From Zoroaster sp. YZ-2022 (lineage: Eukaryota > Echinodermata > Asteroidea > Forcipulatida > Zoroasteridae): 64,000 nt of DNA. This document shows, in pieces, positions 1 to 10,364 of the stretch; within the stretch, counting starts at the first letter, position 1, and the number at the start of each line of letters is the position of its first letter. The position numbers and the translations under genes are program-made. The stretch spans positions 12,402,560 through 12,466,559 of the forward strand of contig CM055823.1 in the NCBI GenBank assembly GCA_029582265.1, written 5' to 3'. Below the pieces are notes generated by a model, which was given only the letters and a program-made list of their open reading frames with translations, was not told the DNA's origin and made no database searches.

Positions 1-285
1 ATCTTTGACATGTTTTGTTTTGTGGAATTAAATTATGTGGACTAATACCTGTGGCGGAGAATCTCAGCTCAGAAATAATGCTTTCGGCATTAAATAAATA
101 GCGGTCGGGTATGTAAATTAAGAAGAAAAACAGTTTTAAAAAGTGTTTACCGTTTCTCCTGATTTAAAAGTAAATGGAGGCCTGTTTGCAGGGTGCATTT
201 GTGCTATACGCCCGCCTACTGAACAGATTTCTAAAAATAAAACGACCAAGGCGGAAAGTTGGAACTGAAATTTAAAGTCGGATTT

Positions 286-745
286 TCAAAATCGTAAGGT
301 CGGATTTCCGACAAAAGTTGGAAGAATCTCATCCCTGAATAGGGGACCGGCATGGTCAGACGATGCTACGTTCAAGTTATGTTCGACTAGAAAGCCTGTG
401 AACATTTCCGCCTTTGTTGCACCGTCATCAGCGACCGATTTTCTATAAAAAAAAATCCAGCAATTCCTGGCGTGCTCGATCGTGCTTTCGCAGTGGTGCA
501 ATGTTTATCCAATTTGATGTGTCGCAATATGTCATTTCGTCCGCCGTATTTCACGCTAATATCACAACTACAAAAACGGTGCACAACGCATGATTTTGTC
601 CCTTCGTTGATTTTCTAATACAAGGCCATTCTTTTTGGTATTCATCACTGTATCTTTGCGCATAATTCGTCTTTTTCTGCTTCCCGGTTGCCAAGACTCT
701 CTCTGGTGACGCCATTTTGTTTTTTCCCACGCTGTCAAGTGTCAA
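286..745 (-). pseudogene. Decayed zinc-finger (BED/hAT-related) protein fragment
   Basis: Three consecutive minus-strand frames carry pieces of one protein. The first has NYAQRYSDEYQKEWPCIRK then ALCTV (about 745-570). The second has CDISVKYGGRNDILRHIKLDKH (about 570-480), giving a C-x-C...H-x5-H finger. The third has GATKAEMFTGFLVEHNLNV and SSDHAGPLF (about 420-340). This order resembles the N-terminus of a common animal family with a BED-like finger followed by an EVLFASFLVEHNLP-type block, related to domesticated or active hAT elements. The frame changes fall at T-rich or A-rich runs, so it is a broken copy. After DHAGPLF similarity stops at a GGATGAGATTCTTCC stretch that looks like another repeat end. 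Family naming is from memory of the pattern only. Confidence 0.5.
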
Positions 746-1090
746 TTTCGCAACTCAATCCCCGACCAGAACCTTTATTACGCACGCATCTATTGCATTA
801 TATAGACTGTATAATGAAATGACTACCCATACGCTTAGGCTATGCATGGAGGTAGAATTCACCTCCATGGGCTATGTCGTATTTATCTCGTTGAGTATTA
901 CGCATGCATTTACTGTATGTAAAATATGACACACAAACGCACTGAGGACTTGGAACAGAGGCTACTTTTTATTTTTTCCATTCAGAGGGTTGGGGATCCG
1001 GAAGATTTTGACTGCTTTACGGGATGACGGAATATTACCGTCAAATACGGAAGTCTTCCGCAGAATCCAGAAGAGTTGGCAGCTCTGCAC
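746..1090. other. Non-coding, repeat-like; possible hAT-type end
   Basis: No gene seen. The sequence around 985-1087 ends in GAGTTGGCAGCTCTG, whose reverse complement begins CAGAGCTGCCAACTC, a form common at hAT-type termini. No target duplication could be identified. Confidence 0.25.
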
Positions 1091-1245
1091 ACTACATGTA
1101 CATTAGGAACCATAAACTACATTAGGAACCACACACTACATTAGGAACCACACACTACATTAGGAACCACAAACTACATTAGGAACCACAAACTACATGT
1201 ACATTAGGAACCACAAACTACATTAGGAACCACACACTACATTAT
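1091..1245. repeat. 19-bp tandem repeat (ACATTAGGAACCACAAACT-type)
   Basis: About eight near-identical 19-bp units; two are lengthened by an extra TACATG-type hexamer. No coding content. Confidence 0.85.
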
Positions 1246-1683
1246 TACAACCCATTAGAGAATACACTGCGACCACAAACTTCCTCTTACTGTTCTTCCA
1301 CAATGCAAAGCTTCAAATCCTACATGAGTACATGTACTTTTCTATGACTGCAAGGGTCAAAATCAGTCAAAATGTTGATATACATAAGTACTTGCCAGGG
1401 TATATCTTGTGCACTTAAAATTCGAACACTGTCAAACCTTACGTGTAGTACATGTAAGTACATTTACAGGTCAAAATGAGTCGACAGTTTTACACTGGTA
1501 AAACTAAAAGCATTATCTTGTATTGTTGAGGGTGGTTAAAATGACAGTAAAAACCAGTCAACTGGTTTTGACCACTATAGCTACACATGTACTTGCCACT
1601 AAAGTTCAGCTAAAGTAGGAGGGTTAAACAGTATAATATAGGCCTACTTTAAACAGAACTTTGTGTATTATACTGTTTTAAAC

Positions 1684-1721
<38 letters not shown>

Positions 1722-1790
1722 GATTTGTAGTGCGCACATATCCACCCTGCTGGGCGCATTTTGCCTTTGTGAAAGACCCTGCTAAGTTAG
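1684..1790 (-). repeat. 3' tail of a second SINE/LINE-like family with (TTA)n
   Basis: Read on the minus strand, a GCGCCCAGCAGGGTGGATATGTGCGC-like block ends in (TTA)n. The same tail appears on the plus strand at 11219-11283. It differs from the tRNA-Leu SINE tail (which ends in ATATAAGTCCACAC), so it is a separate family. Confidence 0.5.
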
Positions 1791-3000
1791 AAATGTAAGG
1801 CCAGTAAAAAAAAATGTATGTATGTACAGTGTACATGTGTACATGTACATGTATTTTGAATTTGTACTATACAGGTCTTTAGGTTGATAAGCAGTTTGCA
1901 ACAGCTACATGTAATTCTCTATTTATTAGTATGTGTCTAAAATCTTTTTTTGAACTGTGAACTGGGAACAATGTCCTGTTCATACATCATGTGTAGAGGA
2001 CTGTTCTCCGAATATTTGCAATGCTTAAATACCTGTACAATCCGCAATCACTGGCATTGTCAAGTTATCAGGATCTGTACATGGATGGACATACATACAT
2101 GTTCATACATTATGGGAAAAGTGTGGGTTTACATGTACTGTGTGCTTACAATCATCTTAAGAACCACTCTAGTAATTTCATTTGGTTGAATGTACATGTA
2201 TGTATACAAAGGCCGATTAAATCTGCTTCTAAGGATTTGTTATTCTTGTGATGGTTTTAAAGCAAGTAAATGTAAATGCTTCCTACATACATGTACATGT
2301 ATATGTACAACGTTACAGTACATGTATACAAATAGGCCACGTGGAAGACAAGTGACTTATAATCACTGATCAGACTATCCAGAGTAAAAAATAAATGAAC
2401 TAAATAAATAATCAATACAAAATCATTTGCCAGTTACTTTAAGTGTACACTATACAAGCAAAACTGGTGTTTTATACTAGCAACTATTTGCACTATTTAT
2501 ATTTATTTCATTTGTCTGGTTTGAATACCACAAATATTTAAGTTTTCACACCTTGTAGCATGCCATGAATGTACATGTCATGAGCAATGAATGACACATC
2601 AAGGTATTGTATTTTGAACGCCTCTACTGTTTTGGAAACAAGTGTGTGTCATTCATTGTTTATACCCAGCAGAGTTGGGCAAAGGTTTGGGGGTTAAACC
2701 GTGTGGGAGGAAACTGACAAAACATTGAAGAAAACATCATTTTGACAATGCTAAACAAGATCAAGTGTGCATTCAACAGTTCAGGGTGCACTGTGTAAGA
2801 TTCAGACAGAAAATATAACAAAAGTGAACTAAATTGTCTAACAAATATAAAAAGGGAAGGTACAACATTGTAAATGTTTAGATTTATGAATTCTTGCATT
2901 GAGTGATAAACAATTGATTTATTATAATTTTTGCCCTTAAACAGAATAGATACATGTACATGAAGCACTGTATACTCAGTACTTTCCAAATGTCTGCGAA

Positions 3001-3125
3001 AAACTCCACGGGTGACTTGGGCAGGATTCGAACCCAGAGGTATGTACAGTACATGTAAGACGTCTGCACTGCTAAGCATGAAGTTACTGGTTTGAATCCC
3101 GTCCAAGTTGCCTGAGGATATTTTA
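3001..3125. repeat. tRNA-like SINE fragment(s) upstream of the SINE
   Basis: Contains a minus-strand T-arm-like GGGTTCGAATCCTGCCC and a plus-strand GGTTTGAATCCCG. They look like decayed tRNA-derived heads abutting the full SINE, not functional tRNAs. Confidence 0.35.
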
Positions 3126-3134
3126 CAGACAGGA

Positions 3135-3465
3135 GTGTCGTGGCCGAGCGGTCTAGCTTACCGGACTCAAGTTCTGGTGTTAGCAGCAGAATGTGGGTTC
3201 GAATCCCGGCCGTGACACTTGTGTCCTTGAGCAAGACACTTAACCATAATTGCTTCTCTCCACCCAGGGGTTAAATGGGTACCTGTGAGGGCAGAGTTGG
3301 TTGATTAGCCCTATATGCGCTGTAATGGCAGCAATTGAGCTGTATACTCCCTAGGGAGCTGAGATGGTTTCAGGAATGATTTATGAGCCTTATGAGCAGG
3401 GGTAATAATATAATGCGCCTTGAGCACCACTCAGTTGGTGGATACGTGCGCTATATAAGTCCACA

Positions 3466-3533
<68 letters not shown>
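3135..3533 (+). mobile_element. tRNA-Leu-derived SINE, full length, with (ATT)n tail
   Basis: The head at 3135-3218 keeps a near-complete tRNA-Leu(CAA)-like structure: A box TGGCCGAGCGGTCTAG, anticodon arm ACTCAAGTT, B box GGGTTCGAATCCC, and closing GTGTC/GACAC ends. The body has TCCTTGAGCAAGACACTTAACC and the CACCCAGGGGTTAAATGGG block. The tail GCGCTATATAAGT is followed by about 22 ATT units. The tRNA half should carry an internal pol III promoter. Similar copies are at 15911-16409, 36439-36785 and (decayed) 61668-62033. Confidence 0.85.
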
Positions 3534-3663
3534 GACACTTGGAAAGCACAGAGTAATACCAAAAAAACAAACAAACAAAAACATTTATTGTAAATGTTTG
3601 CAAAACTGCTTTTAGGATTACACTGTACACTTATGTACATGTGCTTTCTGTCTTTGAATCTAT

Positions 3664-4077
3664 GGGCAATTCCATGGTTACTCACGCTACATTTTTAAGG
3701 TTTTGGGTCCACTCTTAATGCCATAATTCTTTAGTAAATATATTTCACCGATCATTTTTTTTTTTTCACAGTACTTTGCATTATATCCGGACCTTACTCG
3801 GCACAAAAAAATAATTTCATAAATTTGTTACATGTAACGCTACATCAGAGAAAAATGCTGGTTACTCACGTTATATTTTTCGGACATGCATAAAATGTTG
3901 CTTATTCTCTTACATAAGCGTACATATAACAAATTTATGAAATTATTATTTTGTGCTGAATAAGGTCTCGGTATAATGCAACTACTGTGAAAAAACTAAT
4001 GAGTTAAATGTGCATTATGGCATTAATATTGGGCCCAAAACCTCAAAAATGTAACGTGAGTAACCATGGAATTACCC
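3664..4077. mobile_element. Palindromic (foldback) MITE, 414 bp
   Basis: Termini GGGCAATTCCATGGTTACTC and the inverted GAGTAACCATGGAATTACCC are almost perfect, and the two halves pair along nearly their full length. For example TTTCATAAATTTGTTA near 3820-3835 pairs with TAACAAATTTATGAAA near 3927-3942. A partial third copy of the terminus (GGTTACTCACGTTATATTTTT) sits near the centre at about 3860. No ORF; target duplication unclear (at most 2-3 bp). Confidence 0.8.
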
Positions 4078-5080
4078 ATAATGAAATTCATTAACCAGTT
4101 CGCTTCGGAGGCCGTGTATACACACAATTTGTTTTTGTACAGCGGATCGGAGAGCGTCTAAACACGCATTCCGAGTTTTGTGTGCGTTACCGGGAGACTT
4201 GTCAACACGCCACACGTGGCGTGCCGTCATGGCGGCTGACTTGTATGTACACGCAATTGTTTCTCGGAGTCCATGGGGTCACCGTTCGGTGGCCCCGGAC
4301 AAAATGCACTGCAAACACTGAACGAGTTCACTCTTTTTACTGATTTTTGCCTAATCCCTTTATCCAAGACCTGTTCCTTTGACGTACAAGCCAAGAATTT
4401 GTAAAGACGGATTTAATCCATTGTTTACGAGGCCTTCGATCTCTCTCCAGGTATGCCGGCTTTTCGACCGGGCGCTGGTCGCTAATAGGCCGTTGCTTCG
4501 GAGCTTGCCAACGGTCTAATTGTGCTGAACAAACACAACCGTAATTAAAAAACTAGCCATTTAATTCTCGAAATGTCAATGAGTAAAGGTGTTTATTTGG
4601 GTGTCCGAACTTAGTTTCATTGACAAAAAAAATTATTAATGGCTAGAAATTTTTTCAGATTTTTCACTGAAAATAAACCCGCACGGGGAACCGGAAAAAA
4701 ATAAATATTCCCGACGTCAACTGGTTAAACAACCAATCTAGGTCAGTGTATAAGCCAGGATTTGAAAATAAGGCATCCAAATTTGTTATTATATTCCTTT
4801 CATAAAAAATAAATAAATAAATAAATAAATAAAAAGTATCAAAGTTTTCTTAAAAGTTACAGCTAGGGAAGATTGATGCTATCATCAGCTTAACAATGAG
4901 TAAGTTTCATATTACAGTTTTTAATTACCAATTATTATTTATTATAAAAAAAATATTAATATTTCTTTGACCTCAACAAAACAAAAAATACATAGCAAAG
5001 CAAAAGGCTAAAAATACCAAGAAACTAGTTATTTAATACAACAAAACAATGACAGGAGGGCAAAACATTTTTAAAAACGA
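4078..5080. other. Intronic/intergenic DNA, no clear gene
   Basis: GC-rich part 4090-4560 has a CCACACGTGG palindrome and a GCCGTCATGGCGGC context that resembles a YY1-type promoter element. A 30-codon plus-strand ORF starts at that ATG. No splice donor or homology was recognised. The remainder is AT-rich with an (AAAT)n run at 4803-4833. Confidence 0.3.
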
Positions 5081-5084
5081 TGAG

Positions 5085-6060
5085 CAAAATGAGAACAGGA
5101 GGGCAACTTGATGAGCAAAATGAGCACAAGAGGGCAACTTGATGAGCAAAATGAGAACAGGAGGGCAACTTCATGAGCAAAATGAGAACAAGAGGGCAAC
5201 TTCATGAGCAAAATGAGAACAAGAGGGCAACTTGATGAGCAAAATGAGAACAGGAGGGCAACTCGATGAGCAAAATGAGCACAAGAGGGCAACTTCATGA
5301 GCAAAATGAGAACAAGAGGGCAACTTGATGAGCAAAATGAGAACAGGAGGGCAACTCGATGAGCAAAATGAGCACAAGAGGGCAACTTCATGAGCAAAAT
5401 GAGAACAAGAGGGCAACTTGATGAGCAAAATGAGAACAGGAGGGCAACTCGATGAGCAAAATGAGCACAAGAGGGCAACTTCATGAGCAAAATGAGAACA
5501 AGAGGGCAACTTGATGAGCAAAATGAGAACAGGAGGGCAACTCGATGAGCAAAATTAGAACAGGAGGGCAACTTGATGAGCAAAATGAGCACAAGAGGGC
5601 AACTCGATGAGCAAAATGAGCAGCACAGGAGGGCAACTTGATGAGCAAAATGAGAACAGGAGGGCAACTTGATGAGCAAAATGAGCACAGTAGGGGAACT
5701 CGATGAGCAAAATGAGCACAGGAGGGGAACTTGATGAGCAAAATGAGAACAGGAGGGGAACTCGATGAGCAACATGAGAACAGGAGGGCAACTCGATGAG
5801 CAAAATGAGCACAGGAGGGCAACTCGATGAGCAAAATGAGCACAGGAGGGCAACTCGATGAGCAAAATGAGCACATGAGGGGAACTTGATGAGCAAAATG
5901 AGAACAGGAGGGGAACTCGATGAGCAAAATGAGAACAGGAGGGGAACTCGATGAGCAAAATGAACACAGGAGGGCAACTTGATGAGTAAAATGAACACAG
6001 GAGGGGAACTTGATGAGTACAATGAGAACAGAAGGGCAACTTGATGAGCAAAATGAACAC
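5085..6060. repeat. 31-bp satellite array
   Basis: About 31 copies of a 31-bp unit, GAGCAAAATGAGCACAAGAG + GGCAACTTGAT, with variants at a few positions. Between about 5190 and 5560 three variants alternate to form a 93-bp higher-order repeat present about four times. The minus strand has no stop in any frame over most of the array, which produces long open frames (for example 342 codons at 5071-6099). These encode Leu/Ser/Cys-rich 31-residue repeats and are an arithmetic by-product of the unit. The array lies left of WW exon 3, so probably inside an intron. Confidence 0.92.
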
Positions 6061-6373
6061 GAAGGTAAAGTAAGAATGAGTATGAGAATGAGCATGCACA
6101 TTATGAAAACTTGATCAATCTGAGAAAGGACAACAAAAAACAACAAAAAATACCAGAACAAACAAACAAAATGATTATTCGAGTCAGAGACAACAAAAGT
6201 TCTAGTACTCATATTCATACTCAAGTAAATTTGTTGAACGTGTCATACTCATGAAAAAAAGTACTCGACTACAACAATGGAGTTGGAGTACTCGTACTCT
6301 GACACTCCAGAAAGTTTTTTGTACTCATACTCGTACTCGACTACAAATCTGCCTTGATAAAAGCACAACTTAC

Positions 6374-6431
6374 TTTATGAAGTATGTTGCTCCTTCCCGT
6401 GTTATTCCTTCCTGCCAGCCTGGTGGTAAAT
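6374..6431 (-). CDS. WW-domain protein (PLEKHA5/6/7-like), exon 3
   Basis: A 58-bp exon between tatttatttcttcag-like acceptor sequence and donor ATAAA followed by gtaagttg. It encodes LPPGWQEGITREGATYFI plus two bases (AA) of the next codon, i.e. the first half of WW domain 2, matching the LPxGWEExxTxEGxxYxIN start of PLEKHA second WW domains. Phase agrees with exon 2 (1 base + 2 bases). The next exon should start with one base, then codons resembling HN...TTW or HN...KHP. I looked for it on this strand down to position 1 and did not find it, so it is probably outside the window. Intron 2 is 6.8 kb (6432-13233). Confidence 0.82.
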
Positions 6432-7085
6432 CTGAAGAAATAAAATATCAAATTATATGTAATTTATTCAAAACATAAAATGTAAAGTAAATGGAGATAT
6501 CAGAAAAACCAAGGCCAACTAAGGTTTACCTTCTTATGAAAAAATAATATCAACAAAAATTTAAATAAAATACTAAAGGGGAATTTGTACAATAACAGTA
6601 TTTGGTTAGTGTAATATGTTCACTTCAACCCTCGTTTTCAAGACTTAAAAACTTAACCTGTGAAAGTTTCATCACACTAGGTGATCACGTACACATATGT
6701 TTTTTAAAATAATAATAATAATAATTACCCTAAATGATACCTTTGGGAGACATTCCCATAGACTTGTCACAACCAAAACCCTTACCCTAACCCTACCCCT
6801 AACCTTCCCAGTCCCCATACTATGTAAATATGGAGTTTGCAGTGCAAGGAATCAATTTAGGCTATTTCCGACACTAAAAAATTTGCACAGAAATAGGAGT
6901 TAGTATTTAGGGAGACAGTTGTAATATCTCCCCAATTCCAAATGTCCCCAAATTCAAAATTATTCAGAATAACGTGTCTCCCTAACTGTGCAATTGTGCG
7001 TATAATGTTTCTGATGTAAAGACTTTTTGTAAATGATTCAATTTGTGATAACACCATGTGAGTTTTTAACTCTACTTGAATGCTA
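6432..7085 (-). other. Start of WW-gene intron 2, no other gene seen
   Basis: AT-rich intronic DNA with a short (ATA)n run near 6712-6723. No repeat boundaries recognised. Confidence 0.4.
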
Positions 7086-7089
7086 TTAA

Positions 7090-7456
7090 CCCTCCTACTG
7101 TTTGACCATTTGAAACCATTCAAAATTTCCACTTACCAAAATGCCCATTGGTTTTGTACACACATGGTGATACCATTTGAACAGTGTTGGTAGCAAGCTT
7201 TACTACCATTCAAATCCATTCAAATGCATAGAGGGTCCATTGATTCACCACTTAGAAGTATCCAAACAAGGTTTTGTATTAGCTGTACTACCATTTGGAA
7301 AGATCCAAACAAGGTTTTGTATTAGCTGACCTACCATTCAAAACCATTTGGGGTAATCAATACTGTACACAGTTATTTCACCATTCAAAACCACAAAAGC
7401 GAATGGTTTCAAATGGTGGATCAACTTGTATGAAAAAGGTACCAGAAGTAGGAGGG
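7090..7456. mobile_element. piggyBac-like MITE (TTAA target), 367 bp
   Basis: TTAA at 7086-7089 and 7457-7460 flank inverted ends CCCTCCTACT...AGTAGGAGGG. TTAA duplication with a CCC-initial terminus is the piggyBac pattern. The interior is made of repeated CCATTCAAA/CCATTTGAA words and a direct duplication of ATCCAAACAAGGTTTTGTAT (about 7260 and 7306). No transposase. Confidence 0.65.
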
Positions 7457-7851
7457 TTAAAATCAAAATTGTGGTTCTGATTGCATTGGTCTGAACTCAG
7501 TATTTTCTATTAGCCTGCTCTAGTCATCGTTGGGAGACAGATGAAAGATGGGAGATGCTGCTACTTAAGTACATTCAACATACACACATGTACATGTATA
7601 CAAGATGAAAGCACTTCGGACGATCATTTCTCGGGCTGTAGAATTTCAGTTAATAAATCAGTGATTACTGGTAATTGCTGATGTTTAAAATACTTTCCCT
7701 TCAAACTACTTACTTACCAAAACATTCCAAAAACAGTTTGTTATTGAAAAACAGGATGTGAGTTCATTATTGATCAGTCATCTCTCCCCCCCACCCCCCC
7801 CCCCACAACAACAAAAATAACAAACAAAAAATAATAATAACTAGAAATTCA

Positions 7852-8707
7852 GAGTTTGTGAACAAACTCAAGGTGTTCGGAAGTGACGGTAATTGATGTC
7901 CTCATCAATTGGGATCATTGTTAAAATGTGACTTAAGATTTTTTTCAAAAGTAAGTTGCCTTACTCATTTCAAAGAAATAGCTTTTCGGTATTGGCTTTT
8001 TCAACAGCCCTTTCCATTCGTACAAAAATGACACTGCAGTATTAAGTTAGTACGATCTATGGTTTTAGAAATATTGTAGCGCATCCGTTATTGGCTTAAA
8101 CGCCCAACCACACATCTATAAAATATATTTTATCCTGCAAGAGCTTTAGCCTGTGACACCGCAAACGTCCCCGTGAAGACCGCCAGCTGTTTTCCAGTAG
8201 ATAACGATCTCAGTCTCTGCGGTTTGTAAACAATGGGCCCCAGAACCACAAGTGTCTGGTGTGTGTTAAGTCAATGGGATTTTGGCCCAGAAAAGGAATT
8301 TTGAAGAAAAAAAACAAATCAAAACTTTGACCTTCCGGTACGACCGGAAGCAAATGTCAGACGATTTTGACGTTAACTTTTCAAATGTTGCCTAAGCCTT
8401 GATCTATCAGATCCCAGATTATGAACATCATAGCTTTAGTATATTTTGATAAACAGTTGATAGCAAATGGTCATTTTTAAAACTTAAATGGCTTGTAATT
8501 TGATACCTGATGACGTTACGTAACAACTTCTAGATTCATCTACATGATAAGGTCTTTATATGTGTGAAGTTTCAAGGTTGTGTGAAATTGTTAACTTGCA
8601 CTTTCGATGTAGAGAAGAGTTAAGGAGAAGAAGAAGAAGGAGAAGTAAAAAAAAAAAAAAAAAACGGAACAATAACAATAGTTGTTCAGCTGAAAAGCCG
8701 AACACCT
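7852..8707. mobile_element. Unclassified element with short inverted ends and hairpins
   Basis: AGGTGTTCGG at 7871-7880 is inverted at 8698-8707. The left end is preceded by hairpin GAGTTTGT-GA-ACAAACTC (7852-7869). The right end carries hairpin GTTCAGCTGAAAAGCCGAAC just before ACCTAAT and is preceded by GAA-rich and A17 runs. Terminal hairpins with a CTAAT-like end recall Helitron/Helentron structure, but no Rep/helicase is present and the class is uncertain. Confidence 0.4.
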
Positions 8708-8838
8708 AATAATTTCAGAATTATTTATTGCATCAAAAATCATTTGGTTTCACTTGGTTTCCACTTGACATGGGTACTTTTAGACTTTATTAGAAGTACC
8801 ACAAACACCCACACAAATTCCTTGCTCCATTTCCAGCT

Positions 8839-8926
8839 AACATGAAGTCTGGGAAGCCTGACTTGGAGGATATTTTGACTGCTGGAGACAGTCCTTACAG
8901 ATGTTATGCTGCAGGAGGTCAAGGTA
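8839..8926 (+). CDS. Exon-like segment, unknown product
   Basis: A good acceptor (ctccatttccag) and donor (CAAG followed by gtatgc) bound an 88-bp segment open in one frame. It reads NMKSGKPDLEDILTAGDSPY then RCYAAGGQ. It lies antisense inside WW-gene intron 2. I do not recognise the peptide, and no neighbouring exon in a compatible phase was found, so it may be chance or an exon of an unrelated nested gene. Confidence 0.2.
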
Positions 8927-9631
8927 TGCCAGCTGTCATTTGACCTTGGATCATATCATTTTAAAGGGACTAGTTGGAAACATGAACCCTCTACAAGATC
9001 ATGCTCCGAGTTGTCAGTCCATGGTCCAGTCAAGCCAGTGTTTGGTCCAAGTATCGGTACATACATGTAGGGATTGATTTCTTCACAAGTTTAATGTACT
9101 ACATAGATAATATTTTTGGTGCAGAAATATTTGTTCTCTATGGTATTACTATTTTGGAAAAACATATCTTAAATTTTGATGAGAAAAAATAGTGAATTTT
9201 GGACAGCATTTTGCTTTGCGATACAAGCTAAACGATTCATTGACAAGTATACATGTACTATACAGGTACACAGACCATTGACAATATTGTGTACATGTAC
9301 ACCTGTCATTCATAGGAAAATGCATCTTCTAGATACAAAGGCAAGGAACAACATTAATAATGATGGCAAAACTGCTTCAATGAGTATGCTTCATGTACTT
9401 TCTTTAAACCACAATACATTAAAACAAACCACAACGTTAAAGTCATGACTTTAAGTGTTTCCCAGAAAACACTTGGAGTAAAAAAGCTCATACAATGTTT
9501 AGTCTAGCAATATTGCTAGACACATGGATGTTTTCATGATTTCTATGAAATAAAAGAACAAGATTACCAAATAATTATCTGAAAACAAAGTACCTATCTT
9601 GAGTGAGAATGTGAATTCCGGACGGCTTTAA

Positions 9632-10012
9632 CCCTCCTATGCCCAGACTGAAATTTGGCCCAGTCAGCACGGCACTCACAGACAGTCACTTGAGTATTTT
9701 TGGTTGCATCGCCAATTGGTACATGTAGGCCAAACCACAGAGTCACACAGAGCTGTGTATGTACATGTACTGTCGAGTGGTTTTGGTTTGACCTATCCCT
9801 AGCCACATGTCCTTGCATTTATTTGAGTGCACTGTACAAAGTCAATGGGTTGGGAGTTACATACAAATTTTGAGTGTCTTTGATTGGTTTTGGTTTGACC
9901 TCCTATCACAGCCACATGTGCTTGCATGTATTTGAGTGCACTGCACAAAGTCAACGGGTTAAGAGAGACATACAAATTTTGTGTGTCTTTGAGTGTTAAA
10001 CCTATAGGAGGG
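9632..10012. mobile_element. piggyBac-like MITE (TTAA target), 381 bp
   Basis: TTAA at 9628-9631 and 10013-10016 flank CCCTCCTATG...TATAGGAGGG, the same end as the element at 7090-7456. The interior contains a direct duplication of about 110 bp (about 9780-9890 and 9890-10000, sharing TTTTGGTTTGACC and TTTGAGTGCACTG). Confidence 0.65.
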
Positions 10013-10016
10013 TTAA

Positions 10017-10364
10017 AGGGAAGGTATAACTTCCACTAATTACCAGATTATCAAATTAAGAAATTATTGTCAAAAAATTACCTGAGTGTCTAAAAGCTTA
10101 GTATCAATCATCCTGTGAAATAATTCCATCTGAAGTGTTTTCATCACGTGCAGATAAAATGTGAATTTGTTCGTTGAATTTATTTTTTTTAAATTGTCGA
10201 CAGTAACTTTTAAAAAAACATACAATCAACTTTTAAAAAAACATACAATCAGACCTATTTTCATTGTGAGCACTTGGGATGCATTTTCCCAGGTTTTCTT
10301 GAAAACAAGATGTTTGAAGCGAACGTACACTAATTACCAAATACCAATACTGTACCTTTCCCTT
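10017..10364. mobile_element. GGGAAGGTAC-family inverted-end element
   Basis: Begins AGGGAAGGTATAAC...ACTAATTACCAGATTA and ends AATTACCAAATACCAATACTGTACC + TTTCCCTT, an inverted pair. It abuts the preceding MITE exactly at its TTAA. Relatives lie at 47040-47573 and 48320-48845. Its terminal block is also the core of the 81-bp tandem arrays at 20130-20310 and 50517-52110. Confidence 0.55.

Noticed and set aside
3135..3218. Functional tRNA-Leu(CAA) gene
   Set aside because: It is the head of a SINE with body, L2-like tail and (ATT)n; other copies carry the same body. The acceptor stem lacks a separate tRNA terminator.
4229..4321. Short ORF beginning MAAD near a YY1-like ATGGCGGC
   Set aside because: Superficially like a first exon, but on the plus strand, no donor, and the WW gene already has its own start at 13497.
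5071..6224. Long minus-strand open frames (up to 342 codons) rich in Leu/Ser/Cys
   Set aside because: They lie wholly in the 31-bp satellite, whose unit has no minus-strand stop; all three frames are open.
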